Shown here: positions 27,039 to 36,403 of the stretch, piece by piece
How positions within the stretch are numbered: the first letter of the stretch is position 1
How the letters are laid out: every line of letters starts with the position of its first letter
Assembly (NCBI GenBank): GCA_030037855.1
Contig: JASHPY010000061.1
Span: 1 to 39,942 of the forward strand
Origin: Thermoplasmata archaeon
GTDB taxonomy: Archaea; Thermoplasmatota; Thermoplasmata; Lutacidiplasmatales; UBA184
Reading direction: 5' to 3'
Length of the DNA stretch: 39,942 bases
Notes under the pieces: generated by a model
What the model saw: the letters and a program-made list of their open reading frames with translations, nothing else
The model's database searches: none
What the model was told of the DNA's origin: nothing
Program-made: the position numbers and the translations under genes

Positions 27039-27482
27039 GTGCCGCGTCCGGGCCGGACGATCCGCGTGGAGCGCGTCGCCGACCTACCGGAGGCGCCGCT
27101 CCCGGCCCGCGCGACCCTCGGCTCGGCGTGCTTCGACCTGGCGGCCGCGGAAACGACGGAACTCACTCGCGCGCGCGTCACGCTCGTACGCACCGGGCTG
27201 CGGCTGCGCGCGCCCCCGGGGACGTTCCTCGAGGTCCGGCCGAGGAGCGGGCTCAGCTCGCGCGGGGTCCTCATGGTCAACGCGCCGGGAACGATCGATC
27301 GGGACTTCGCGGGCGAGGTCCGGGTGCCGATGACCTACCTGTTCGACGGCGCGTACGAGATCCGGGCCGGCGACCGGATCGGGCAGGTCCGCCTGGTCGA
27401 GGACCGCCCGGCGGAGTTCCGTCGGGGCCGGGTCCGGGCGGTCGCCTCCCGCTCCGGCGGCTTCGGGAGCACGGGTCGCTAG
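27039..27482 (+). CDS. dut: dUTP diphosphatase (trimeric dUTPase family)
   Basis: All five motifs visible: 'GSACFDLAA', 'RPRSGLSSRG', 'NAPGTIDRDFAGEV', 'GDRIGQVRL', 'RSGGFGSTG'. GTG start 27039. Confidence 0.88.
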   Translation: MPRPGRTIRVERVADLPEAPLPARATLGSACFDLAAAETTELTRARVTLVRTGLRLRAPPGTFLEVRPRSGLSSRGVLMVNAPGTIDRDFAGEVRVPMTYLFDGAYEIRAGDRIGQVRLVEDRPAEFRRGRVRAVASRSGGFGSTGR

Positions 27483-29080
27483 CCGGACTCCGAGAGCGTC
27501 GTCTGGACGGTCTTCGGGCGCGGCGGCGCGAGCCCCCGGCCGGCGGCGGCGTCGGACTCGACCTGCTCGAGCATCGCGTGCATCCGACGCTCGCGACTCG
27601 AGGCCGCGCGCTGGAGGCCCACGTCCCGCGTCCCCTCCGCGACCAGCACGAGCACGCGGCCGGTCCGGGCCCGACCGGTGCGTCCGCGGCGCTGGATCGT
27701 CCGGATCACGTCCGGGATCGGCTCGTAGAAGACGACCAGGTCGGTCGCGGGGATGTCGAGCCCCTCCTCGGCCACCGACGTGGCGACGAGCACGTTCACC
27801 CGCCCCGACCGGAACCCGTCCAGCAGTTCGACCTGCCCGCGCTGGGAGATGCCGGCGTCCGCGCCGTGCGTCGCCTGGCCGACGAACCGCGCCGGCCGGA
27901 CCCCGGGGTCGCGGAGCTGCTCGAGCTCCTCGACCAGTCGGTCGACCGTTCCTCGGTACTGCGCGAAGACGATGACGCGCGCCTCGGGTTTCCGATGCAG
28001 CTCCTCGGTGACGATCGCGGCCGCTCGGGCGAGCTTCGGATGCTCGATCGTGAGGCGCGCGAGCCGCGCTCCGACCTCGACCACGTCCGGGTCGGCCAGG
28101 AACGCGCGCTGGGCCGGGGTCATCCGCTTCCCGGCGGCGGGGGTCTGGCGGCGCAGGAACTCCCGAAGCGAGTCGACTCCCTGGCTCTCGATCAGTTCGA
28201 GGGCATGGAGCGCCTTCATCGCGGTGGCCTGGGCGGTGACGGCCTTCCACAGGTTCGGCGCCGGTCCGCTCGGCCCCCGCCCGCCGTCGATCCCGCGGTG
28301 GAGCACGGCCCCGACGTCGAGCAGCGTGCGTCGACTGACGTCGGCACCGCTCACGAGTCCGAGGGAGCGCAGGACGTCGATGGGTCGCTGGACGGCCGCG
28401 CGCAGTCGGATCGCGAGGTCCCGTACCTCCGGCGGGACCGGCACCTCGACCGTCTCCACCCCGATCCCGTGGATGTACGGCACGACGTCCGGTGAGCGGT
28501 CGGTGCGGTACTCGAACCGCTCGATCCCGAGATGGTTCCAGACCTCGCGGATCCGCGCGAGGCTCCCGCCGGGGGAGGCGGTCATGGCGAGGACCCTCGC
28601 CCCGGCACGCTCCCGGTTCGCCTCGGCGATCGCGACGTACGGATAGTCACCGACCGCGCGGTGGGCCTCGTCGAAGACGATCCGCGAGAACGTCGAGAGC
28701 GGGAACCCTCCCTCCGCGAGGTCGTTGGCGATCACCTGGGGGGTCGCGACCACGACCTGCGGGGGGTGGAGGAGGTCGGCGCGGCGTTCGGGCGGGATCG
28801 CCCCGGTGAGCGCGAGCGGCTCGGGCGCAAAGAGGGCGGCGGCGACGCTGCGGGCGTGCTGGACCACGAGGGGGCGGGTCGGGGCGAGGAAGAGGATCGA
28901 TCGCGTCGGCTCGCGCAGGAGCTCTTCGGCGATGACGCGGAGCGCGATCGCGGTCTTGCCGAGCCCCGTCGGGAGGACGACCAGCGTGTTGTGCGCGAGC
29001 GCGGTGGCGGCGATCCGCTCCTGGTAGAGACGGTCCTCGAGCGCGCCGGGGCGGATCCGGGGGTGCTCGACGGTCGCCAT
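27479..29080 (-). CDS. hef: Hef/FANCM-type DEAD helicase without nuclease domain
   Basis: 'LYQERIAATALAHNTLVVLPTGLGKTAIAL', 'LFLAPTRPLVVQH', 'RIVFDEAHRAVGDYPYV', 'VLAMTASPGG', 'TSVAEEGLDIPATDLVVFYEPIPDVIRTIQRRGRTGR'. Confidence 0.92.
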   Translation of the reverse strand: MATVEHPRIRPGALEDRLYQERIAATALAHNTLVVLPTGLGKTAIALRVIAEELLREPTRSILFLAPTRPLVVQHARSVAAALFAPEPLALTGAIPPERRADLLHPPQVVVATPQVIANDLAEGGFPLSTFSRIVFDEAHRAVGDYPYVAIAEANRERAGARVLAMTASPGGSLARIREVWNHLGIERFEYRTDRSPDVVPYIHGIGVETVEVPVPPEVRDLAIRLRAAVQRPIDVLRSLGLVSGADVSRRTLLDVGAVLHRGIDGGRGPSGPAPNLWKAVTAQATAMKALHALELIESQGVDSLREFLRRQTPAAGKRMTPAQRAFLADPDVVEVGARLARLTIEHPKLARAAAIVTEELHRKPEARVIVFAQYRGTVDRLVEELEQLRDPGVRPARFVGQATHGADAGISQRGQVELLDGFRSGRVNVLVATSVAEEGLDIPATDLVVFYEPIPDVIRTIQRRGRTGRARTGRVLVLVAEGTRDVGLQRAASSRERRMHAMLEQVESDAAAGRGLAPPRPKTVQTTLSESG

Positions 29081-29143
29081 CGGCGGGACGTTCGGGGGTC
29101 GGGAGCGGGTGCGGCTTTATTACGGGGGGTCTACGCGAGCCCG

Positions 29144-30286
29144 ATGTTCCCGCTCTGGGCGACCGTCGTACTCCTCGCCGCCGCGGCCCTCGTCCTCGTG
29201 TACCAGGGCGCGGCGATCCTCCTCGCCTACCTGCTCGTACGGTTCGGACCGGCCCCGCCGGACCCCGCGACCCTCGGACGGGGCCACGTCTCGGTCGTGA
29301 TCGCCGCGCGGAACGAGGAGGACGACCTCGGCCCGACCCTCGACGGGATCCTCGCGCAGGACTACCCCGACCTCGACGTCGTGGTCGTCGACGGGGGTTC
29401 GACCGACCGGACCCGGGAGGTCGCGGCCGCGCGCGGTCCCCGCGTGCGCTGCATTACCGAGCCCCCGCTCCCTCCGGGGTGGATCGGGAAGAGCTGGGCG
29501 TGCTGGACCGGCGTCCACGCGACCGACGGGCCGTGGCTCCTGTTCCTCGACGCAGATGTGCGGACGGACCCGGCGGCGGTGCGGACCGTGCTCGCGTGGG
29601 CGGTCCAAGAGAACGCCGACCTCGCGACGATCGGTGTCCAGGTCGAGATGGTCGGCTTCTGGGAGCGGCTGATCCTCCCGCTGTTCGTGCAGCGAGCGCT
29701 CCTGTACTACCGCCCCCCGCGGTTCGACCGCCCCGGTCGGCGGTCCGCGCTGAACAACGGGCAGTTCTGGCTCACGCGGCGGAGCACGTACGACTCGATG
29801 GGCGGTCACGAGGCCGTCCGCGGGAACCTGATCGAGGACGTCGCGATCGCCCGACGGTTCCGGGACGCCGGCCTCCGGGTCCGGTTCGCGTGGGCGCCGT
29901 CGCTCGGCCGGACGCGGATGTACCGCGATCGGAAGGAGATGTTCGAGGGGTTGCTGAAGAACGTCCACGGTGTCGACTTCTCCTCCGCGCGGCAGCTCGG
30001 CCTGGTGCTGACGCTGTTCGGGGGGTACCTTCTCCCGCTCGGGCTGCTGCCGCTCGGCCTCGCGGTCGCGAGCCTCCCCCTCATCGCCGTCGGGGCGTTC
30101 CTCTACATCGCGCTGTTCGGCAAGCAGGTCGCGTTCTCCGCGACCCTCGGGGCGCCGTGGGCGTACGGGCTCCTCTACCCGATCGGCATCGCGTGGTACA
30201 TCGACCTCGCCGCGACGTCGCTCATCCGGGGCGTGCGGCGCGTGCCCGTGACGTGGAAGGGTCGGCCGTACTCCGTGCGGCCCTAG
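29144..30286 (+). CDS. Membrane-associated family 2 glycosyltransferase
   Basis: 'VSVVIAARNEEDDLGPTLDGILAQDYPDLDVVVVDGGSTDRT', 'WLLFLDADVR', C-terminal TM helices; TTTATTA at about -25. Confidence 0.9.
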   Translation: MFPLWATVVLLAAAALVLVYQGAAILLAYLLVRFGPAPPDPATLGRGHVSVVIAARNEEDDLGPTLDGILAQDYPDLDVVVVDGGSTDRTREVAAARGPRVRCITEPPLPPGWIGKSWACWTGVHATDGPWLLFLDADVRTDPAAVRTVLAWAVQENADLATIGVQVEMVGFWERLILPLFVQRALLYYRPPRFDRPGRRSALNNGQFWLTRRSTYDSMGGHEAVRGNLIEDVAIARRFRDAGLRVRFAWAPSLGRTRMYRDRKEMFEGLLKNVHGVDFSSARQLGLVLTLFGGYLLPLGLLPLGLAVASLPLIAVGAFLYIALFGKQVAFSATLGAPWAYGLLYPIGIAWYIDLAATSLIRGVRRVPVTWKGRPYSVRP

Positions 30287-30331
30287 CCCCGCGAAACTCA
30301 AGTGGTCGCCGGTCCTCGAACGACGGAGCCC

Positions 30332-31810
30332 ATGGAGAGCGCGCCCGAGACGACCTACGACCTGCACATCGGGGGCCGCGAGGTCCCGGGCACTCGGGGC
30401 GAGCGGCGTCCGGTCACGGACCCCGCGACCAACCGCCCAATCGCGCGCACCGCGGTCGGAACGCGGGACGACGCCCGCGCCGCGATGGAGTCGGCCGAGC
30501 GAGCGTTCCGGGAATCGAACTGGGCGGCCGACGACGGCGCCCGTCGCGGCCGCGCGCTCGGGAAGCTGGCCGGGCTCGTCGAGGCGAGCGCGGAGCGCCT
30601 TGCGCGCCTCGAGACGCTGAACATGGGGAAGCCGCTCCGCGAGTCCCGAGGGGACGTCGCCTACATCGTCCGGACCCTCGAGTACTTCGCGGGCCTCGCC
30701 GACAAGGTCGAGGGCGAGACGATCCCGGTCCCCGGCCCGCGTCTCGACTACACCCTGCGCGAGCCGCTCGGGGTGACCGTCCACATCGCGCCCTGGAACT
30801 ACCCGCTCCTGCTCGCCGTGCGCTCGGTCGCGCCGGCGCTGGCCGCGGGGAACTCCGTCGTCCTCAAGCCCGCGAGCCTCACGCCGTTGAGCGCGATCGC
30901 CTTCGCCCGGCTCGCGACGGAGGCCGGGCTCCCGGACGGCGTCGTCAACGTCGTGACCGGCGCGGGGGCCGAGGTCGGCGAGGCGCTCGTGAACGACCCC
31001 CGATGCGCCTCCGTCACGCTCACGGGGAGCGGGGAGGTCGGCCGGCGCATCGCCGAGCTGGCCGCCCATCGCTCGATCCCGGCGACGCTCGAGCTCGGCG
31101 GGAAGGGCCCGGTGATCGTCTTCGCCGACGCCGACCTCGATCGGGCGGCGAAGGCGGTCGGCTACGGGATCTTCGGCAACGCCGGTCAGATGTGCTGGGC
31201 TGCGTCGCGCCTGATCGTGCACGAGAGCCTCCGGAGCCCGCTGCTCGAGCGGCTCCGGGGGATCGCGGAGGCGCTGAAGCTCGGACCCGGGGTCGAGGAC
31301 GGGGTCGAGATGGGCCCGCTCGTCTCGAAGGAGCACGCGGCCCGCGTGCTCGAGTACATCGACGTGGCGACGGCGGACGGGGGGTCGGTCGTGACCGGCG
31401 GGACGAAGGTGACCGACGGGCGCCTCGCCGAGGGCAACTTCGTGCGCCCCACGATCCTCGCGGAGGTCCCTCCGAACTCGCGCGCGGTCCGGGAAGAGAT
31501 CTTCGGCCCGGTCCTTTCCGTCTCGTCGTTCGCGGAGACCGAGGAGGCGCTCGCGGCGGCGAACGACACACCGTACGGCCTTCTCGCGGCCGTTTGGACG
31601 CGCGACCTCGGGACCGCGCACACCGTCGCCCGGCGGATCGAGTCCGGGATGGTCGTGGTGAACGAGGCGCCGATGACGTTCCCCCAGACCCCGTTCGGCG
31701 GATTCAAGGGGAGCGGCGTCGGCTTCGAGCAGGGGGCGCGCGCCCTCGAGCCGTTCACGCGACGCAAGAACGTCCTCGTGAACCTCGGCGCCCCGAAGCG
31801 AAAGGGGTAG
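30332..31810 (+). CDS. NAD(P)-dependent aldehyde dehydrogenase
   Basis: 'VTVHIAPWNYPLLLAVRSVAPALAAGNSVVLKPA', 'LELGGKGPVIVFADADLD', catalytic 'GNAGQMCWAASR', 'EEIFGPVLSV'. Confidence 0.95.
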   Translation: MESAPETTYDLHIGGREVPGTRGERRPVTDPATNRPIARTAVGTRDDARAAMESAERAFRESNWAADDGARRGRALGKLAGLVEASAERLARLETLNMGKPLRESRGDVAYIVRTLEYFAGLADKVEGETIPVPGPRLDYTLREPLGVTVHIAPWNYPLLLAVRSVAPALAAGNSVVLKPASLTPLSAIAFARLATEAGLPDGVVNVVTGAGAEVGEALVNDPRCASVTLTGSGEVGRRIAELAAHRSIPATLELGGKGPVIVFADADLDRAAKAVGYGIFGNAGQMCWAASRLIVHESLRSPLLERLRGIAEALKLGPGVEDGVEMGPLVSKEHAARVLEYIDVATADGGSVVTGGTKVTDGRLAEGNFVRPTILAEVPPNSRAVREEIFGPVLSVSSFAETEEALAAANDTPYGLLAAVWTRDLGTAHTVARRIESGMVVVNEAPMTFPQTPFGGFKGSGVGFEQGARALEPFTRRKNVLVNLGAPKRKG

Positions 31811-31868
31811 CCCCGTCCCGGGTTCGTACGAAAGCCGAAAAGGAGCCTTCGACGGTCCTCGGGCCGTC

Positions 31869-32495
31869 GTGACGGACCCTCCGCCGAACCCGGCCACGTG
31901 GGGCGAGTGCAGCTTCTGCGGCGTGGCCGTCCCGCCCGCGGCGACCCAGTGCCCGATCTGCGGGGCCGATGCACCGATCCGAGCGACCGCGATCGCGACC
32001 GCCCCGAAACCGGTCCGCCGCCGCCTCCGCCTCACCGCGACCCTGCGCACGGTGATCGTCATCGCGGTCGCGGGCGGACTCGCCTACACGTTGATCGCCG
32101 CCGCGCTTTCGGGCCCCCCCGTCGTCGCGGACCCGCTCACGACCGCGGGGATGTACACGCTCGGCCCGGGGAACTTCACCGTGATCTCGGGGAACATCAC
32201 CGGCGGCGACTACATTCAGGGCAACTACACGTCCGTGAGCCCTCCCGGCATCGACATCTCGGTCAGCGTCTACAACTCCACCGAGTACTCCTGGTTCACG
32301 AACGGGACCGGCAACCCCGGGGTGCAGTGGAACAACACGCCGACCTGGGATGGGGCGATCGTCTTCGCGGCGCCGTACACGGACACGTTCTACTTCGTGT
32401 TCACGAACCCGTTGCCGCTCTCGAGCGGCATCACCGTCCACGTGTACATCGCGACGACGTACGAGTCGGACGTCGCCGAGGACGGCGGGATCTAG
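31869..32495 (+). CDS. Zinc-ribbon, single-TM protein with N-glycosylation-sequon-rich extracytoplasmic domain
   Basis: 'CSFCGVAVPPAATQCPICGADAP', TM 'TVIVIAVAGGLAYTLIAAAL', then sequons NFT, NIT, NYT, NST, NGT, NNT. Confidence 0.8.
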   Translation: MTDPPPNPATWGECSFCGVAVPPAATQCPICGADAPIRATAIATAPKPVRRRLRLTATLRTVIVIAVAGGLAYTLIAAALSGPPVVADPLTTAGMYTLGPGNFTVISGNITGGDYIQGNYTSVSPPGIDISVSVYNSTEYSWFTNGTGNPGVQWNNTPTWDGAIVFAAPYTDTFYFVFTNPLPLSSGITVHVYIATTYESDVAEDGGI

Positions 32496-33169
32496 TCCGG
32501 CGCATCCGCGGCCGCGTCGGACGGCGCCGGCGGGGCGTAGTCGGTGCGCTTGAGGTACTCCGCGGGGACCCGGTCGACGAGGAAGACGGTCTTCCCCGCC
32601 TGCATGATCACGATCCCGTCCGCGCGGGCCCGTCGCGCATCGACCTCGAGCACGACCGGCTGCGGCGTGCGGACCGAGCCCGCGGAGTGCGCGTCGCCGG
32701 CGGTCTTCGACAGATGCACTTTCTTGCGGTCGGACGGCTTCAGGCCGACCTCGAGCACGATCGCCGCCTCCTCTTCGGTCACCGGGTAGTAGAGCTGGTC
32801 CGGGATGTTCTCGGTCGGAAGGTCGAGGTCGACCTCGACCGTGTGCGCGTACGTGGCGCGGATCTGTTCGTCGCGCACCTCGTACCGTCCCTTCGGGTCG
32901 GTCTCGGCGATCGCGACCAGGTGCGCGGTCCGCAGCCAGTGGTAGGCCGGATGGCGCTGGCCGATCGCGCGGACGATCTGCGGCAGGGAGACCCACCCCC
33001 GGGGGTCGATCGTGAGCCCGTAGCGGTCCGGAAAGTGTCGGAGGATCCCGGTCAGGATCCGTCCGAGGTGGTCGAGTTCCCGGTCGTTCATCAGGAACTT
33101 CCCGGCCTGACCGCAGACCGGGCAGGCGTCCGCCCGGAAGTAGCCGTGCTGGGCGCACTCCTTCAGCAT
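32492..33169 (-). CDS. kptA: RNA 2'-phosphotransferase (Tpt1/KptA family) with N-terminal zinc knuckle
   Basis: 'LGRILTGILRHFPDRYGLTIDPRGWVSLPQIVRAI', 'RYEVRDEQIRATYAHT', 'LYYPVTEEEAAIVLEVGLKPSDRKKVHLSKT'; N-terminal 'CAQHGYFRADACPVCG'. Confidence 0.92.
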   Translation of the reverse strand: MLKECAQHGYFRADACPVCGQAGKFLMNDRELDHLGRILTGILRHFPDRYGLTIDPRGWVSLPQIVRAIGQRHPAYHWLRTAHLVAIAETDPKGRYEVRDEQIRATYAHTVEVDLDLPTENIPDQLYYPVTEEEAAIVLEVGLKPSDRKKVHLSKTAGDAHSAGSVRTPQPVVLEVDARRARADGIVIMQAGKTVFLVDRVPAEYLKRTDYAPPAPSDAAADAPD

Positions 33170-33186
33170 CGCGCCCCGCCTCCTCC

Positions 33187-33474
33187 CTACGCCTTGACCT
33201 TGTCCGCCTTCTTCTCGAAGTCGGTCAGGAGGTCGCCGTAGAGGTCGGCGAGGTCCTTCAGCACCCGCTTCAGGACCTGCTGGGGTCGTTCGCCCTTGGT
33301 TTTCAGGACGAGCGTCGGCCGCTCGAGATACGGGTGGCCGAGGTAGTAGCGGGCCTCGACGACCTTCTCCTCCTTCTGGAGCGCTTCGACCAAGGGGATC
33401 AGGAGCGTCTCCTCCCCCCGCGGCATCTCGACCCGGAGGAGGTCGCTCGACTTCTCGACCACGCGTAGCTCCAT
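33187..33474 (-). CDS. rpoL: RNA polymerase subunit L (Rpo11)
   Basis: 'MELRVVEKSSDLLRVEMPRGEETLLIPLVEALQKEEKVVEARYYLGHPYLERPTLVLKTKG' fits the archaeal RpoL pattern. Confidence 0.9.
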   Translation of the reverse strand: MELRVVEKSSDLLRVEMPRGEETLLIPLVEALQKEEKVVEARYYLGHPYLERPTLVLKTKGERPQQVLKRVLKDLADLYGDLLTDFEKKADKVKA

Positions 33475-33597
33475 CGAGGGCACCGGGCGTCGGCCCACCT
33501 AAGCTCGGTTCTTAAGGGTGGCGGGGCGGCGCGTGACGGCGTGCGCGCGTCGGCCCCGACGTGGCTATAACTCTCACCGCCTCCCGAGGGCGTCCCG

Positions 33598-35004
33598 ATG
33601 AAGTTCCTCGTGGTCGGCGGCGGCGCGCGCGAGCATGCGATCGCTTCGACGCTGCATCGCGCGGGGGCCGAGATCGTCGTCACGAGCGCGAACGCGAACC
33701 CCGGACTCGAGCGGGTCGCGACCCAGTCCGCGCGCATCGACCCGACGGACGCGGACCGGGTGGTCGGGTTCGCGCGAACGAGCCACGCGGAGTTCGCGGT
33801 CATCGGGCCCGAGGCGCCGCTCGCGGCCGGGGTCGCCGACGCGCTGCGCTCGGCGGAGATCCCGACGGTCGGCCCGTCTCGGGACGGCGCGCGGATCGAG
33901 ACGTCGAAGGTCTACTGCCGGGAGCTGCTCCGACGGCACGGCATCGACGCCTCGCCGAAGTTCGAGATCCCGACCTCGATCGACGACGTCGACCGGCTGG
34001 TCGGTCGCTTCGACGGCCCGTTCGTCGTGAAGCCGGACGGACTCACCGCGGGCAAGGGCGTGTGGGTGCAGGGCGCGGACTTCACGGACCCGAAGGAAGG
34101 GGCCGTCCACGCGAAGTCGATCCTCCTCCAGGGGGGTCGCGTCCTCCTCGAGGAACGGCTGGAGGGCGAGGAGTTCAGCCAGATGGCGTTCGTCACCGAC
34201 AGCGGCGTCTACCCGATGCCCGCGGTCCAGGATTTCAAGCGGGCGCTCGAAGGCAACCGGGGCGGCAACACCGGCGGGATGGGTTCGTACTCGCAGCGGG
34301 ACCACCTCCTCCCGTTCCTCCCCGCCGCCGACCGCGACGCGTCGCTCGAGATCCTCCGGCGCACGGCCGAAGCGCTTCGGGCGGAGGGCTCGGCGTACCG
34401 CGGGATCCTCTACGGGGGATTCATGCTCACCGCCCGCGGCCCGGTGCTCGTCGAGTTCAACGCGCGGTTCGGTGACCCCGAGGGGATCAACGCGCTCACC
34501 CTCTACGAGGAGGGGAACTTCGCGGCGCTCCTCGCCGGCGTCGCGACCGGCCGGGTCGACCCGAACCTCGTCCGGTTCCGCCTGCGCTCGACCGTCGTGA
34601 AGTACCTCGTGCCCCCGGGCTACGGCGACCGACCGAAGCCGGGAGGTCTCCTCGAGATCGACGAGGGCGCGATCGAGGCGGACGGCGTGCACGTCATCTA
34701 CGGCGCGGTCGACGCGGCCGGGCCCGGCACGGTCCGCCTCGGCGCGTCGCGCGGGATCGCGCTGGTCGGCGAGGCGAGCGCGATCCACGAGGCCGGCACC
34801 CGGGTCGAAGCGGCGCTCGCCCACGTTCGCGGAGAGTACTACGTCCGGCACGACATCGGCACGAAGGACGACCTCGCCCGGCGGGTCGAGCACGTGCGCC
34901 AGTTGCGGGCGCCCGGGGCGAAGGCGTCGCCGCTGCCGCTCAGCGTCGCCCCCGCGGCCGCGCCGCCGTCCAGTGCCGGAACGCCGGAACAGCTGATCGG
35001 CTGA
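33598..35004 (+). CDS. purD: Phosphoribosylamine-glycine ligase
   Basis: 'MKFLVVGGGAREHAIASTLHRAG', 'IGPEAPLAAGVADAL', 'VVKPDGLTAGKGVWV', 'LLEERLEGEEFSQMAF', 'GGNTGGMGSYS', 'VEFNARFGDPE'. Confidence 0.96.
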   Translation: MKFLVVGGGAREHAIASTLHRAGAEIVVTSANANPGLERVATQSARIDPTDADRVVGFARTSHAEFAVIGPEAPLAAGVADALRSAEIPTVGPSRDGARIETSKVYCRELLRRHGIDASPKFEIPTSIDDVDRLVGRFDGPFVVKPDGLTAGKGVWVQGADFTDPKEGAVHAKSILLQGGRVLLEERLEGEEFSQMAFVTDSGVYPMPAVQDFKRALEGNRGGNTGGMGSYSQRDHLLPFLPAADRDASLEILRRTAEALRAEGSAYRGILYGGFMLTARGPVLVEFNARFGDPEGINALTLYEEGNFAALLAGVATGRVDPNLVRFRLRSTVVKYLVPPGYGDRPKPGGLLEIDEGAIEADGVHVIYGAVDAAGPGTVRLGASRGIALVGEASAIHEAGTRVEAALAHVRGEYYVRHDIGTKDDLARRVEHVRQLRAPGAKASPLPLSVAPAAAPPSSAGTPEQLIG

Positions 35005-35046
35005 GCGAGGACCGACCGCTCCGCGCGACGCACCGGAGAGCCGCCC

Positions 35047-36036
35047 GTGGACCTCTTCACGCACGTCATCTTCGCCTACCTGCTCTCATTCGTGATCTGG
35101 GGTCCCGCGGCGCCCCAGTACATCGCGGCCGGCGCGCTCGCGGGCGGCCTGCCCGACGCCGACATCCTGCTCTTCCCGTTGACGCGCTGGTTCCCGTCGC
35201 TCCACCATCGGGGGATCGTGCACACGGTGCTCGGGGTCACGGTCATCGCCGCGGTCGGGTCGTTCGTCGTCCCATACCTTCCGTACTTCACGCACGCGTC
35301 CACGCTGCTCTACTTCGTGGCGATGGAGATCGGCGGACTCTCCCACCTCGTGCTCGACGGGTTCACGAACTACGCCGTCACGCCGCTCCGACCGTTCTCG
35401 AAGATCGCCCTCCGGCTCGACGCGGACCTCGCGGTGAACCTGGTCACGATCGTGCTGACCGCCGGGACGCTGGTCGTGCTCGTCTTCGAGCACGGTCGCG
35501 TCGCGTTCAACGTGTGGGTCGAGACCGCGTGGGTCCTGGTCGCGGTCTACGGCGGCTACCTCGTGCTGCGCGGCGTCGCCCGCTGGCGCGCCGGCATCGC
35601 CGGACGTCGGGCGGGCTACGCGGACGTGCTCCCGAGCGCGAGCCCGTGGAGCTGGCTGCTCGTCGACGAGGAGGACGCCCCCGACCGATACCGGATCCGC
35701 TTCCGGGACCTCGTGCTCGGGGGGTCGGCGGACGGCGGCGAGCAGCGGATGCAGGTGGCGAAGCTCCCGACCGCCCCCGGGCCGGTCGACTCCCCGCAGG
35801 CCGCGCTCGACCGGACGTACCTGGCCGCCCTCGCGGCGAGCCGGTGGCTCGCCCGGAGCTATCACTTCGGAGAGGCGACCGAGCGCGGGGACGTCTACGA
35901 CGTCGCCTGGTACATGATCGGGGCGGGCGGCGCGCGCCGGGCATTCGGCGTCCGTGGTGAGATCGACCGGCGGACCGGCGCGATCACGCTGCACACCGGC
36001 TTCCGGCGCCGTCGGCCGGAGCGCGCGTCGACGTAG
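35047..36036 (+). CDS. Membrane-bound metal-dependent hydrolase-like protein (YdjM/DUF457-like)
   Basis: 'MDLFTHVIFAYLLSF...GGLPDADILLFPLTRWFPSLHHRGIVHTVLGV' with conserved D/H motifs and TM helices. Confidence 0.8.
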   Translation: MDLFTHVIFAYLLSFVIWGPAAPQYIAAGALAGGLPDADILLFPLTRWFPSLHHRGIVHTVLGVTVIAAVGSFVVPYLPYFTHASTLLYFVAMEIGGLSHLVLDGFTNYAVTPLRPFSKIALRLDADLAVNLVTIVLTAGTLVVLVFEHGRVAFNVWVETAWVLVAVYGGYLVLRGVARWRAGIAGRRAGYADVLPSASPWSWLLVDEEDAPDRYRIRFRDLVLGGSADGGEQRMQVAKLPTAPGPVDSPQAALDRTYLAALAASRWLARSYHFGEATERGDVYDVAWYMIGAGGARRAFGVRGEIDRRTGAITLHTGFRRRRPERAST

Positions 36037-36094
36037 CGCGCCACCGGCGACCGCCCCACCGTTAAATACCGTCCTCCCGGTGACACGGTCTCCG

Positions 36095-36403
36095 ATGTTC
36101 TGCCCGAACTGCAAACGTCTGATGACCCCCGACCGCGCCGCGGGGGTCTGGAAATGCTCGGCGTGCGGCAAGAAGGTCCCGCTCGGTCGCGGCGTCGAGG
36201 TCGGACGCTCCACGCCCGCCGGTCGGGAGATGGCCGTCGTCGACTCGAAGACCGTGACGCTCCCCACGGCGGACGAGCTCTGCGCGAAGTGCGGGAACAC
36301 GAAGGCCTACTGGGTGTTGCGGCAGACGCGGGGCTCGGACGAGCCCGAGACGCGGATCTTCGAGTGCACGAAGTGTGGGTACAAGTGGCGGGAGTACCAG
36401 TGA
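36095..36403 (+). CDS. tfs: Transcription elongation factor TFS (TFIIS/RpoM-like)
   Basis: Two zinc ribbons 'CPNCKRLMTP...WKCSACG' and 'CAKCGNTKAYWVLRQTRGSDEPETRIFECTKCGYKWREYQ'; TTAAATA at about -30. Confidence 0.95.
   Translation: MFCPNCKRLMTPDRAAGVWKCSACGKKVPLGRGVEVGRSTPAGREMAVVDSKTVTLPTADELCAKCGNTKAYWVLRQTRGSDEPETRIFECTKCGYKWREYQ

Noticed and set aside
29120-32062. 980-aa minus-strand ORF
   Set aside because: Antisense shadow of the glycosyltransferase and aldehyde dehydrogenase genes, both strongly recognised.
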